DNA of 64,000 nucleotides, taken from positions 62,001-126,000 of the forward strand of contig VXOR01000101.1 of assembly GCA_009840005.1 (NCBI GenBank). Direction: 5' to 3'. The notes beneath the pieces were generated by a model. That model was not told the origin of the DNA. It saw nothing but the letters and a program-made list of their open reading frames with translations, and did no database searches. The DNA is from Gemmatimonadota bacterium. GTDB taxonomy: Bacteria > Latescibacterota > UBA2968 > UBA8231. The position numbers and the translations under genes were made by a program. Shown here piece by piece: positions 34,014 to 43,013 of the stretch (positions within the stretch are counted from its first letter, which is position 1; each line of letters starts with the position of its first letter).

Positions 34014-36359
34014 ATGGCAAAAACAAGCTTGTGCATCATCGCCATGACCGCATGGCTGTTGTCCAGTCACGCCGTGGCTGATGAGATCCACTTCGATCGT
34101 CTCAGCGATTGGCAGAAGTGGACGAGCCCGATTGGGGCCATTCAGTTGCGGCAAGATGGGCAAGTCGAGTTGGGGTGGTACGGGACGGACACCGATCCGA
34201 TGGACAACATGTCCCTGTTCTCACATCCCACCCGGAAAAGTGGTGAGGTCTTCGGTGGCCTGACGGCACACTCGAACAACCGCAACGCTCGGTTTGTCTT
34301 CGATAACGACCGCGACACGTGGTGGCAGCCCGATGCCGGTGCCGATCCCGACAATGCGTGGATACACATCGACTTGGGCCGCCTCGTCCTGCTGAAGGAG
34401 ATTCGCTTGGTCTTTCCTGACACCCTCGACGTCCGTCCTTTCCGGGATTTCTCGGTTTTTGTCAGCGAAGGCTCGACGGTGTCTCCGTCCGAGGATGTCT
34501 GGCGATTCCAACGCGTCTTCACGACCGCCGAGCCCAACGAGTTGGGTGAGATCATCATTCCCTTGTCGATTGAGGATTTTGGGGACGTAGCGACCGGCGA
34601 GAATCTGGTGACGGGCAAGTTGCTGGACTTCAAGCCCGTGCACTACATCCGCTTCCTGCCCCACGAGGTCGGGGAAGGCGCGGCGCTGGCGGAGATTGAG
34701 GTAACAGCGATCGGCGATAATATCGCGTTGACGACCTTTGATCGGGGGGGGACGATCCGCTCGGGACGCCCAAAAGTGGAAGAGCTGCGCGATGGAACCG
34801 TCGATAATGCATGGCCTTTGATTGCCAATAACCTCAATCGCTTTTGGCAGGATGGTGGAATGTGGTTTGAGTGGGATCTAGGTGCCCTCTTCCACGTCAG
34901 CCGGATCGTGTTCTACCAGTGGCCTCCCAATCATCTAGGTCGAACGACGTTCGGAATCGGCGGTACCAACAACGGTTACAATCTGGAGATGACGGATGGG
35001 ACGCCGATCGCGCGGGACGATTCATTCCGCAGTCCCTTTGACTACACGCGCGTTTCACTCGTCGACAACAGCCGGGCACCGGTGCGCTACGTCTTCGACC
35101 ACCGGCTAAAAGATCGAGTTGGCCGCTATCTGTTCTGGAACCACTTCGATGTTCAAGACCGAAGGGTTGGCTATATCATGCTGGAAGTATTCATCTATTC
35201 CGCTGGCTACCCGGCCCAAGCGGCATTGACATCCGATTTCATCGACCTCGGGGGGGCCAAGAGCATTACGGGAATTTCGTGGGATGCCGACACCCCGCCG
35301 GGGACCCGAATCACCGTGCAGACTCGAACGGGCAATGAACTCGACGCGGAGCAATTCTTCTTCAAGAAGAACGGCGAGCCGGTCACAGAGGCGCAGTACA
35401 ACAAGCTGCCCAAAGTGGTCCGGGGTGAGATCGTCGAAGTGCCCAAGGAGGGGGCGGATTGGAGTGGTTGGAGTGAGCCGCATCTTTCGTCGGGCCAGTC
35501 CTTTCGGTCCCCTACCCCTAGACGGCTATTGCGAATGCGGGTGAGTCTGGAGACCGAAGATCCTAAAATCACGCCGGTCCTCAACACAGTGACTCTTCAC
35601 TTCGACGAAGCACTGGTGCAAAAAGGCGTTGAGGCCGCGATCTATCCACGGGAGGCGATCGCTGGCGAGTGGCAGGATTTTCGCTACGTGCTGCAACCGA
35701 CCTTCACGGTCAGAGATCAGGGCTTCGATCGCGTCATTCTGCCCGTGCCCGGGGAAGTGCAAAATGTGTCGCTGCGCATCAATGGTGAAGAGGTCGAAGG
35801 GGCTGTCGAGTCCACTGTCGATACGCTCATCGTCGCCATGCCCCGACGCACGCTGCGGGACTCAGTGGAGGTGATGTTCACGGCGCGACCGTTGAACAAT
35901 CCCACCCGCTTTCTCGCATCTGTGGCAAACTCGGCACAACCGGATAATCGGCAAGAGGTGAGGCCGTTAGAAGTCGACGACGACGGCGATGGCGAGTTCG
36001 ATCGCACGGACCGAGAGGCGCTCTTCGTCTTTTTGCCGAACACAACATCAGGAGGTACTATCCGCAATCTCGTTGCATCAAGCCGCATCATCACGCCAAA
36101 CGGCGATGCTATCAACGACGATTTGCGCATTACCTTCGATCTATTCCGCACCAAAGTTGCTGCTGAGCTACGGCTCTACAACTTGTCAGGGCACCTGCTC
36201 CAGGTCGTCGCTGGCCAGCCAAGGAAGACACAGCAGCTAGTGTGGGATGGGATGGTGGATGATCGGCTTGCGCCACCCGGGATTTATGTCTGCCGCATAG
36301 AGGTGCCGACAGAAGCAGGGCAGGAGGCCAAAACCCTGCTGGTAAGTGTAGCCTACTAG
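34014..36359 (+). CDS. Large exported discoidin/TPNGD-domain protein, paralog 3
   Basis: 781 aa with a signal peptide (MTAWLLSSHAVA). The clearest F5/8 type C-like segment of the three is FVFDNDRDTWWQPDAGADPD, then WIHIDLGRLVLLKEIRLVFP. The middle has WSGWSEPHLSSGQSFRSP, matching the WSxWS segments of paralogs 1 and 2. The C-terminus has IITPNGDAINDDL near residue 692, LYNLSGHLLQVVA, and the ending LLVSVAY. The discoidin fold suggests glycan or surface binding. It is 12 bases after paralog 2. Confidence 0.84.
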   Translation: MAKTSLCIIAMTAWLLSSHAVADEIHFDRLSDWQKWTSPIGAIQLRQDGQVELGWYGTDTDPMDNMSLFSHPTRKSGEVFGGLTAHSNNRNARFVFDNDRDTWWQPDAGADPDNAWIHIDLGRLVLLKEIRLVFPDTLDVRPFRDFSVFVSEGSTVSPSEDVWRFQRVFTTAEPNELGEIIIPLSIEDFGDVATGENLVTGKLLDFKPVHYIRFLPHEVGEGAALAEIEVTAIGDNIALTTFDRGGTIRSGRPKVEELRDGTVDNAWPLIANNLNRFWQDGGMWFEWDLGALFHVSRIVFYQWPPNHLGRTTFGIGGTNNGYNLEMTDGTPIARDDSFRSPFDYTRVSLVDNSRAPVRYVFDHRLKDRVGRYLFWNHFDVQDRRVGYIMLEVFIYSAGYPAQAALTSDFIDLGGAKSITGISWDADTPPGTRITVQTRTGNELDAEQFFFKKNGEPVTEAQYNKLPKVVRGEIVEVPKEGADWSGWSEPHLSSGQSFRSPTPRRLLRMRVSLETEDPKITPVLNTVTLHFDEALVQKGVEAAIYPREAIAGEWQDFRYVLQPTFTVRDQGFDRVILPVPGEVQNVSLRINGEEVEGAVESTVDTLIVAMPRRTLRDSVEVMFTARPLNNPTRFLASVANSAQPDNRQEVRPLEVDDDGDGEFDRTDREALFVFLPNTTSGGTIRNLVASSRIITPNGDAINDDLRITFDLFRTKVAAELRLYNLSGHLLQVVAGQPRKTQQLVWDGMVDDRLAPPGIYVCRIEVPTEAGQEAKTLLVSVAY

Positions 36360-36417
36360 TTAGAAAGGTCGATCTAATGACGATACGCGGTGGTAAACTA
36401 ATACGAGGGAGCTGGAC

Positions 36418-39057
36418 ATGAAGCGCAAATGGGTCGGCTCCATTTTAGCCGTCCTGCTACTGCAAGGGACGCCAAGTGGAGCAGTCGAAATCGGTCTGTT
36501 CAATCCCTACATCACGGACGGAGCCCGAATCAGTCCTGAGACACTGATTCCAACTTTGCGAAAGTGGTATCTGCCCCAAGCGCTCTACTCACTATACGGC
36601 TGGCAGGGGAGTGCTTACACCAACTATGCTCGGGACCAGTACCGGCGATATGTGAGAACCGAGCTCGAAGGCGACCGCTACTACGACCTGTACGGCAATT
36701 ACTTCACCAAGGGCTGGAACATCTACAACTTCACGAATGAGTATCCGCGGGATTTCGGGAGCGGAATTTGGAAAGATCCGAACTTCAGCCAGTGGTTCAA
36801 TCGTCTCATCGTGGTCTCTGGGGCCAAGGGGCAGTTCCACACCTCCCTGACCATCGGCGAGGGCATTCGCACCACCATGACGCCGCTCACTTTCTCCAAA
36901 CCGCTGTTCGACGGTCTGCAGTGGGACTTCCAGACCGATAAATACGGAGTAAGCATCTTGGCGGCGCGGGCAGATTCGCCTGGGCGCGTGGCAATCGCTG
37001 TTGACCAAGGAGCGGCGCGCCAAACGACCTTCACTCAATTACTCGGCATGAACGGAAGCGTCGGCGTCGGCGATTTCGCGACATTGGGCGGAACGTATCT
37101 GACGAGCTTTCACCAAAACTCGGCACTCTCCCTCGACGAAAATTCGCTGCGTGGTGTCCTCGGCGGTCGCCTGAATGCGGGCAATGTCCAGCGGCTGATC
37201 GTGCGACTGTCAGACGACTCACCAGAGGATGGCGTCGGCGGCGCACTGCTGCTCCGCGAGCGCATCTTCATCAACGGCGTTGAGCATCCCGAGATCGACC
37301 CAATCATCGAAGGGGGTGTGGCGCGCGAGGGCCTGCTAGAGGCCAGTGGTTCCAATACGGTCACCCTGACGTATAACATCGAGACTGATTTCCGACCGGG
37401 CCCCGGTGAGGAGATCACCGATTTCCGGGAGATCGAGCGCATCGAAGTGGGGCTGGTCGTAGCCAACGACTACCTCATAGAAGTCGCATCGAACTTGCAG
37501 ACCAACGCGACGCTGGAGCCGGCCTTCCTGCCCGTCGCCCAAGCAGAAGGCAACGTCACGGATGCCTCCAACCAGCGATTCATCCGCTTTCAGTACGGGA
37601 TTCCTTCGAGCAACGAGCTGCGAGGAGTGAATCTGGCGATCAGCGACGTGGGGGGCTTCAACCTCCGATCTGAGTACGTGAGCAATCGGCGCAACCGACG
37701 GTTCCCCAACCAAACCATCCGCAGCAACCAAGCCCTCGCTCACGACGCGTCTGAGGCTTATTACGCCACGGCATCGCAGATCACGTACCCCTTCTTCGGC
37801 TACGGGGAGTTCTTCAGCGTCGAGCCTGGGTACTCGACATCTATGTTCATTCCCGACTCGCAAGGCTTCATCGATTACGAAGACGAGAAGAATTATCTCT
37901 ATGAGCTCATCGACGATAACGACGACCAAGATCGCTTTCCCGACTGGCAGCGCCGCGCCATAAATCTGAGTGCCCTGTTTCCAAACCAGAATCAATTCCC
38001 CGACCGGGAGGTGTTTCCGGGCCTCGACGAGAACCAGGACTTCATCTCCGACTTCAATCAGAATCAGAACAGCCAGCCTGATTACAGCGAGCCGTTTTTC
38101 CGCTACCACGTCGATCCGCCCGAATTCCTTTTCGGCACGGACATGAACAACAATACCATCATCGACCGTTTTGAAAACGACACGGAAGCGGATTATCCGT
38201 ACAAGCGAGACAGCAAGGGATACAACCTCTACGCTGGTGTCGAACTGATGCCGAACAGCCGCCTTATGGTTGGGCGCTCGCGGATGGAACAGCACTCCAG
38301 CGACCGCCGGGCGGCCTCCACGTACGGTCTGCTGACGCTGAAGAAGGAATATCCGCAGCGCAGTCTGTCGGTCCAGCTAATGGAGTTCGTCCGCGCGGTC
38401 AAGGACGATATCCCCGACAATCTCATCCAGTGGGTGCAGCCGGCCTTCTCTCCCGGTACGATGCAGGATTTCAGCGATCCGTTGATCGCACAGGATACCT
38501 TTATCAACACCCTCTACCTGCAGGTAGATTGGAATCCGTTCGTTACGACGCAGACGAAGCTCAAGTACGACGCCTATAATCAGCAGGGAGATGCGGCGGA
38601 GGGAACGCAGAATGAGCGGTTCTTGGGTCTAATCAACAAGGCCGATCGTCAATTCTGGGCAACGCAGACTGTGCTTTTGTGGCCGCAGTGGAAGCAGCGG
38701 TTTTCTTCCCGTACGCCGACTAATCCACGTGAGCGCAGCACGCGCGATCTGGCTGAACTCTTCTTCTTTCTCGTCAGCTATAGCATCTCCCCGCAGATGA
38801 CTCTCGGCCTTGGCAGCGAGTACGAGCTTTTCAATAACCTGAAGAGCCGCCCTGAAGGTGGTGCCGTTGACTACCAAGACGACTTCAGTCGCTTGACTTT
38901 GGCGTCGCAGTTTTCCAATCAGGCGGCGTATCTGGGCTACGAGCTGACTGCGAACATCGGCATACGGTGGACCCGACGCAGCGTTCACGGAGAAGATGCC
39001 GACACGAACACCATGATCTTCGTAGATGTGTTTGCGGGTCTCGGAACCGATCGATGA
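36418..39057 (+). CDS. Probable outer-membrane beta-barrel protein
   Basis: 879 aa with a signal peptide (GSILAVLLLQGTPSGAV). Much of the chain is alternating polar/hydrophobic strands rich in Tyr, Phe and Gln, as in outer-membrane barrels (VSILAARADSPGRVAIAVDQ, YLGYELTANIGIRWTRRS), and the last strand reads TNTMIFVDVFAGLG. An Asp/Asn-rich stretch (DENQDFISDFNQNQN) may bind calcium. The family is not recognised. It overlaps the parvulin gene start (ATGA). With three TPNGD proteins upstream and a SurA-like helper downstream, it may be the pore or anchor of the cluster. Confidence 0.68.
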   Translation: MKRKWVGSILAVLLLQGTPSGAVEIGLFNPYITDGARISPETLIPTLRKWYLPQALYSLYGWQGSAYTNYARDQYRRYVRTELEGDRYYDLYGNYFTKGWNIYNFTNEYPRDFGSGIWKDPNFSQWFNRLIVVSGAKGQFHTSLTIGEGIRTTMTPLTFSKPLFDGLQWDFQTDKYGVSILAARADSPGRVAIAVDQGAARQTTFTQLLGMNGSVGVGDFATLGGTYLTSFHQNSALSLDENSLRGVLGGRLNAGNVQRLIVRLSDDSPEDGVGGALLLRERIFINGVEHPEIDPIIEGGVAREGLLEASGSNTVTLTYNIETDFRPGPGEEITDFREIERIEVGLVVANDYLIEVASNLQTNATLEPAFLPVAQAEGNVTDASNQRFIRFQYGIPSSNELRGVNLAISDVGGFNLRSEYVSNRRNRRFPNQTIRSNQALAHDASEAYYATASQITYPFFGYGEFFSVEPGYSTSMFIPDSQGFIDYEDEKNYLYELIDDNDDQDRFPDWQRRAINLSALFPNQNQFPDREVFPGLDENQDFISDFNQNQNSQPDYSEPFFRYHVDPPEFLFGTDMNNNTIIDRFENDTEADYPYKRDSKGYNLYAGVELMPNSRLMVGRSRMEQHSSDRRAASTYGLLTLKKEYPQRSLSVQLMEFVRAVKDDIPDNLIQWVQPAFSPGTMQDFSDPLIAQDTFINTLYLQVDWNPFVTTQTKLKYDAYNQQGDAAEGTQNERFLGLINKADRQFWATQTVLLWPQWKQRFSSRTPTNPRERSTRDLAELFFFLVSYSISPQMTLGLGSEYELFNNLKSRPEGGAVDYQDDFSRLTLASQFSNQAAYLGYELTANIGIRWTRRSVHGEDADTNTMIFVDVFAGLGTDR

Positions 39058-40661
39058 TGAGAATCTCGTCGCACGCTGTTATTTTGCTGACAGCGGGATT
39101 GCTGGCCTGCGAACAGACCGAGCAATACGAGCCGAAGCCTATCATCGTCGCCATCATCGACCGGGATACGATCGCTGTCGAGGCATACGACGAGATGGCG
39201 AATACACTTCTCGCCTCTTCCCATCGCGGCCAAGATCCCGCCCGTCTCGACACGAGACGTCAGCTACTGGATGCGATGATAGACAGACAGCTTCTGGCGC
39301 TGGAGGGACAACGCAGGAAGCTGGACGCAGCGCCGAAAATCGCAGCGGCCCTTGAGCAGCGCCAGAGCAAACTCCTCTGGCGCGCCCTGTTCAACGCGGT
39401 CGCGGTTGACGCGGGGCTCGATACGTCGGGCATTCAGACCTTCGCCATTGAAGAAGGCTTCACCGAAGAGGTGTTGCTCCAACACGTGATGCTGGCGAAT
39501 GAGGCCGATGCGTGGAGCGTGCTCGAGGCGCTCGATGCGGGAGAGCCGATGGATGTGCTCGCCGTCGAACGTTCGACCCACCACGAGACAGGGGGCTTGG
39601 GGGGCTACTTTAGCTACATGTCTGTATCCCAAGTACTCCCGGAGATCAGGGAGCAGATTCTGTCGCTGGAGCCTGGTCAAACCTACCCAGAACCTCTGAC
39701 TTCTCGCTACGGGGTTCACGTGTTTCGCCTGATTGACCGTCGTCCCGCCGACATGGCGAACGGGTGGGATGCTGTGCTCAAGGAGTTCCGCGTACGCGAG
39801 AGGAGCCGCGTCTTCGAGTCCTTCGCCGACAGCTTGGCGGAGGCGCATGGCTTAGTCTGTGCGCCACTGGCCGGCGACCGTCCTGCGTCGGATTCTCTCT
39901 GTACTTGGACGGGTGGCCAGCTCTTGTCATCCGACGTCGACTTGGCCGCCGCCGGGGAGGATCTGCAGAGCTGGTTGCGCACGAAGGCTCGCGATCGACT
40001 GGTCGTCGAGGAAGCCAAGCGTCGTAGCATGAACCGCGAACCCGTGGTGCGCGATCAGGTCGAGGAGTTGCGGCAAGAAATGCTGATCGACAGCCTCCGG
40101 CGGGTCGTCGTCGGCCGCATTGAGGTAGCGGATGCCGAGAAAAGGGCGTACTACGAGGAACACCCTGAGTTGTATGGTCCACGCCCAACGGTTCGCGTCG
40201 ATGAGGTCCTCGTCGCGGACCGTACGCTGGCGCAACGACTCCGCGGCCAAGCAGAAGCGGGGACCCCCATCGACTCCCTAGCACGGGTACACAGCATTCG
40301 CGAGGTGACGAAGAAGAGAGGCGGGTCAATGTGGCTCGTCACGAGAGACAATCCGCTCCTAGGGGCCCTTGCGCCCCTCGCTCTCGACTCGGAAGTGGGT
40401 GCGCTCCTAGGCCCCCTTGAAGTACCTGGCGGGTATTCCGTTTTGCGCATCGCCGAAAAGAGTCAGACCCCGGCGCGCCCCTATGAGGCAGTGGAACGGA
40501 ATATTGCAGTGATCCTCCGTCTGCGCGCCGAGCATCAGAAGATGGACTCGTTGCTGGTCCAACTCCGCGTGGACTTCGCCGACGGGGTCGTGATCCATGA
40601 AGATGCGCTGGGATCTGTACTAACCGATTGGGGGGCTCGCGAAGATGATGCGCAAAATTGA
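39054..40661 (+). CDS. Parvulin-type peptidyl-prolyl isomerase lipoprotein (PpiC/SurA-like)
   Basis: 535 aa from ATG 39054, overlapping the previous stop. The lipobox GLLACEQ is at the end of the signal peptide. Two parvulin-like domains are visible: GLGGYFSYMSVSQVLPEIRE with YPEPLTSRYGVHVFRLIDRR (about residues 150-265), and VRVDEVLVADRTLAQRL with RGGSMWLVTRDN and GPLEVPGGYSVLRIAEK (about 385-485). SurA/PpiC proteins are periplasmic chaperones for outer-membrane barrels, so this one likely folds the adjacent 879-aa barrel or the TPNGD proteins. A near-terminal Asp/Glu-rich helix may be a linker. Confidence 0.88.
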   Translation: MMRISSHAVILLTAGLLACEQTEQYEPKPIIVAIIDRDTIAVEAYDEMANTLLASSHRGQDPARLDTRRQLLDAMIDRQLLALEGQRRKLDAAPKIAAALEQRQSKLLWRALFNAVAVDAGLDTSGIQTFAIEEGFTEEVLLQHVMLANEADAWSVLEALDAGEPMDVLAVERSTHHETGGLGGYFSYMSVSQVLPEIREQILSLEPGQTYPEPLTSRYGVHVFRLIDRRPADMANGWDAVLKEFRVRERSRVFESFADSLAEAHGLVCAPLAGDRPASDSLCTWTGGQLLSSDVDLAAAGEDLQSWLRTKARDRLVVEEAKRRSMNREPVVRDQVEELRQEMLIDSLRRVVVGRIEVADAEKRAYYEEHPELYGPRPTVRVDEVLVADRTLAQRLRGQAEAGTPIDSLARVHSIREVTKKRGGSMWLVTRDNPLLGALAPLALDSEVGALLGPLEVPGGYSVLRIAEKSQTPARPYEAVERNIAVILRLRAEHQKMDSLLVQLRVDFADGVVIHEDALGSVLTDWGAREDDAQN

Positions 40662-40685
40662 AGCGTACTTGGATCTGCGAGTGTC

Positions 40686-41906
40686 ATGCCCGCCGTTTTC
40701 GTCTTCTTCCTACTGAGCGCCTGCGAGGGACCTGGGCCCGAGAAACAGGCGGTTCGGCAGCAGGAAGCCGCACGAGCCCTCCTCGACAGTGCGCTTGAAC
40801 ATTCAGCTCGCGGTGAATCCACCGAAGCGATTCTACTGCTGCGACGCGCGGTACAGCTAGATCCACGGGATCCGGTCATCCATTACGATCTCGGCAACAA
40901 CCTAGCGCGGCAGGGCCGTCTCGACCAAGCCGCGGCGTTGTACCAACAAGCAATATCCCTCAAGCCCGAGTACGCGGCAGCCCATTACAACCTGGCCTCT
41001 GTGCGCTCCGCGGCGGGACGGCACGAGGAGGCGGAAGAGTTGATGGCGCGAGCGATTGAGGCCGATAGCGGCTATCAGCCCGCCCACAAGGCTTTGGCGC
41101 AGCTACGGGAACGGCGAGGCGACTACGACGGGGCCATCGAATCGCTGGAGATTGCGGTGGGGATCCGTCCCGACGACGTGGAGGCGCGCAACCTGCTGGG
41201 CTACCTGCTGGGGAAGCAGGGGCGACGGGACGCGGCCGCAGTGGTTTTGCGAAGAACGCTACAGATTGACTCGACCCACGCAGACACTTGGGCGCACTTG
41301 GGTGCGCTACAACTCGCCACCAAGGATTTCGCGAGTGCGCGCCGGCATCTCGAGAGGGCCATTCAACTCAATGCACACCATACGAAGGCGCACTTCGATC
41401 TGGCCAACTGTCTGATGCGGCTGGGGCAGAAGGAGAGTGGGCGAAAGGTGATGCGTCGGTTCGAGATGCTGAGATCGATCGACACGGACATTGTCAAGTA
41501 CCGCGAGGCGATCCGCCACGACCCGACCGATCCGGCTCTCTATCGGGAATTGGCGCGCCTGTATTCGAGACGGGGCGAGACGGACAAAGCAATCCAGCTC
41601 TATCGACAGGCCATCGCACGAGATGCCGAATTTGCCGCCGCCCACAACAACTTGGGCAACCTCCTATTGCAGCAGAATCGACCCGCAGAGGCTGTCCGGG
41701 CCTATCGAGCCGCATTGCGCGCCGACTCCACCTATGCCTTCGCTCACAATGGGATCGGCAATGTCAGGCTACTCGCGGGGAATAGAACAGGAGCCATGGC
41801 GGCCTTCAAACGTGCGGTCGAACTAGACTCCTCGAACCAAACGTTCGCCGATAACCTCAAATCCGTCCAGATACTACAGCACGCGGAGGAATCGCATGAT
41901 CGCTGA
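40686..41906 (+). CDS. TPR-repeat lipoprotein, last gene of the envelope cluster
   Basis: 406 aa. A very short signal peptide (MPAVFVFFLLSAC) ends with the lipobox LLSAC. The rest is tetratricopeptide repeats (VIHYDLGNNLARQGRLDQAA, AHYNLASVRSAAGRHEEAEE, AHNNLGNLLLQQNRPAEAVR), about nine, interrupted by an atypical stretch around RRFEMLRSIDTDIVKYREAI. It resembles the TPR lipoprotein at 19199 and is probably a paralog. It follows the parvulin gene closely. Likely a protein-protein scaffold on the periplasmic face. Confidence 0.88.
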   Translation: MPAVFVFFLLSACEGPGPEKQAVRQQEAARALLDSALEHSARGESTEAILLLRRAVQLDPRDPVIHYDLGNNLARQGRLDQAAALYQQAISLKPEYAAAHYNLASVRSAAGRHEEAEELMARAIEADSGYQPAHKALAQLRERRGDYDGAIESLEIAVGIRPDDVEARNLLGYLLGKQGRRDAAAVVLRRTLQIDSTHADTWAHLGALQLATKDFASARRHLERAIQLNAHHTKAHFDLANCLMRLGQKESGRKVMRRFEMLRSIDTDIVKYREAIRHDPTDPALYRELARLYSRRGETDKAIQLYRQAIARDAEFAAAHNNLGNLLLQQNRPAEAVRAYRAALRADSTYAFAHNGIGNVRLLAGNRTGAMAAFKRAVELDSSNQTFADNLKSVQILQHAEESHDR

Positions 41907-41984
41907 ACGGCCATTATCGCACCTCACGGATGCCGATAGGGCATTGACGACGGAGGCTAACTGTGTGAATAGAGGAACTCCCAC

Positions 41985-43007
41985 ATGAAGATCAGACCTA
42001 TCGCCTGGGTCGCGCTGGTCCTAGCACTGGTCGCGAGCAGCGGGTGTGGGCCGCGGGCTGCTGAATCTCCCGAAACCGGGTCCGCGCCGCCGGCCGAGGA
42101 AGAGATCCGGCTGGGGTTTCTGGTGAAAATGCCAGAGGAACTGTGGTTCCAGAACGAATGGAGATTCGCCCAGCAGTGCGCCGACCAGTACGGATTTGAA
42201 CTGATCAAAATCGGCGTTCCAGACGGGGAGAAACTCCTCGCGGCCATTGATGTCCTCGCGGCCAAGGGAGCACAGGGCTTTGTCGTTTGCACACCGGACG
42301 TTCGGCTGGGCCCAGCCGTGATGGCCAAAGCCGGCAGCCATAACATGAAAGTGTTCACGGTAGATGATCAGTTCGTCGGTGCGGACGGCGAGTTCATGGA
42401 CGTTCCTTACATGGGCATTTCCGCCGTGGAAATCGGTCGCCAAGTGGGTCGGGAACTCCACAAGGAGTTCACCAATCGCGGCTGGCCGTTGGAGGAAACG
42501 GGTGCGCTCGGGATCGCGTTCGACGAACTCGACACGGCGCGCGACCGCACCGATGGGACGATCGAAGCGCTGGTCGAGGCCGGCTTCCCGCAAGAGCGCA
42601 TTTACTTAGGGGCGGAGAAGACCACCGACATCCCAGGAGCGTTCGATGCGGCCAACATCGTCCTGACCAAGTATCCAGCGATCAAACGCTGGCTAGTTTT
42701 CTCGATTAATGACGAAGGGGTCCTCGGCGCGGTGCGCGCCCTAGAGGGTCGCGGGTTTGGCGCGGCAGAGACCATTGGTATCGGCATCGGCGCTGGTACA
42801 GGGTTGACCGAGTTTGAGAAGGAGGAACCGACGGGGTATTTCGCGACCTGTATGATTAGCCCCCGCCGTCATGGATACGAAACGACGGAACTGCTCTATA
42901 AGTGGGTCAAGGAGGGCATCGCCCCGCCCGCGGACACGCGCACGGCAGGCGTCATGGCCTACCGCGATGACTACAAAGAAGTCCAGGTAAAGCTGGGTCT
43001 TGAGTAG
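41985..43007 (+). CDS. araF: L-arabinose-type ABC transporter substrate-binding lipoprotein
   Basis: 340 aa. The signal peptide ends in a lipobox (ASSGCG), unlike the soluble enteric protein. The mature part follows AraF closely: LGFLVKMPEELWFQNEWRFA, KIGVPDGEKLLAAIDVLAAK, a VDDQFV segment, FDELDTARDRTDGTIEALVE, and DIPGAFDAANIVL. Family role: high-affinity periplasmic binding of L-arabinose (also D-galactose or D-fucose). It is first of three ordered genes, araF-araG-araH, spaced 6 and 14 bases. Ligand identity is inferred from similarity to AraF. Confidence 0.92.
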   Translation: MKIRPIAWVALVLALVASSGCGPRAAESPETGSAPPAEEEIRLGFLVKMPEELWFQNEWRFAQQCADQYGFELIKIGVPDGEKLLAAIDVLAAKGAQGFVVCTPDVRLGPAVMAKAGSHNMKVFTVDDQFVGADGEFMDVPYMGISAVEIGRQVGRELHKEFTNRGWPLEETGALGIAFDELDTARDRTDGTIEALVEAGFPQERIYLGAEKTTDIPGAFDAANIVLTKYPAIKRWLVFSINDEGVLGAVRALEGRGFGAAETIGIGIGAGTGLTEFEKEEPTGYFATCMISPRRHGYETTELLYKWVKEGIAPPADTRTAGVMAYRDDYKEVQVKLGLE

Positions 43008-43013
43008 GTTGCC

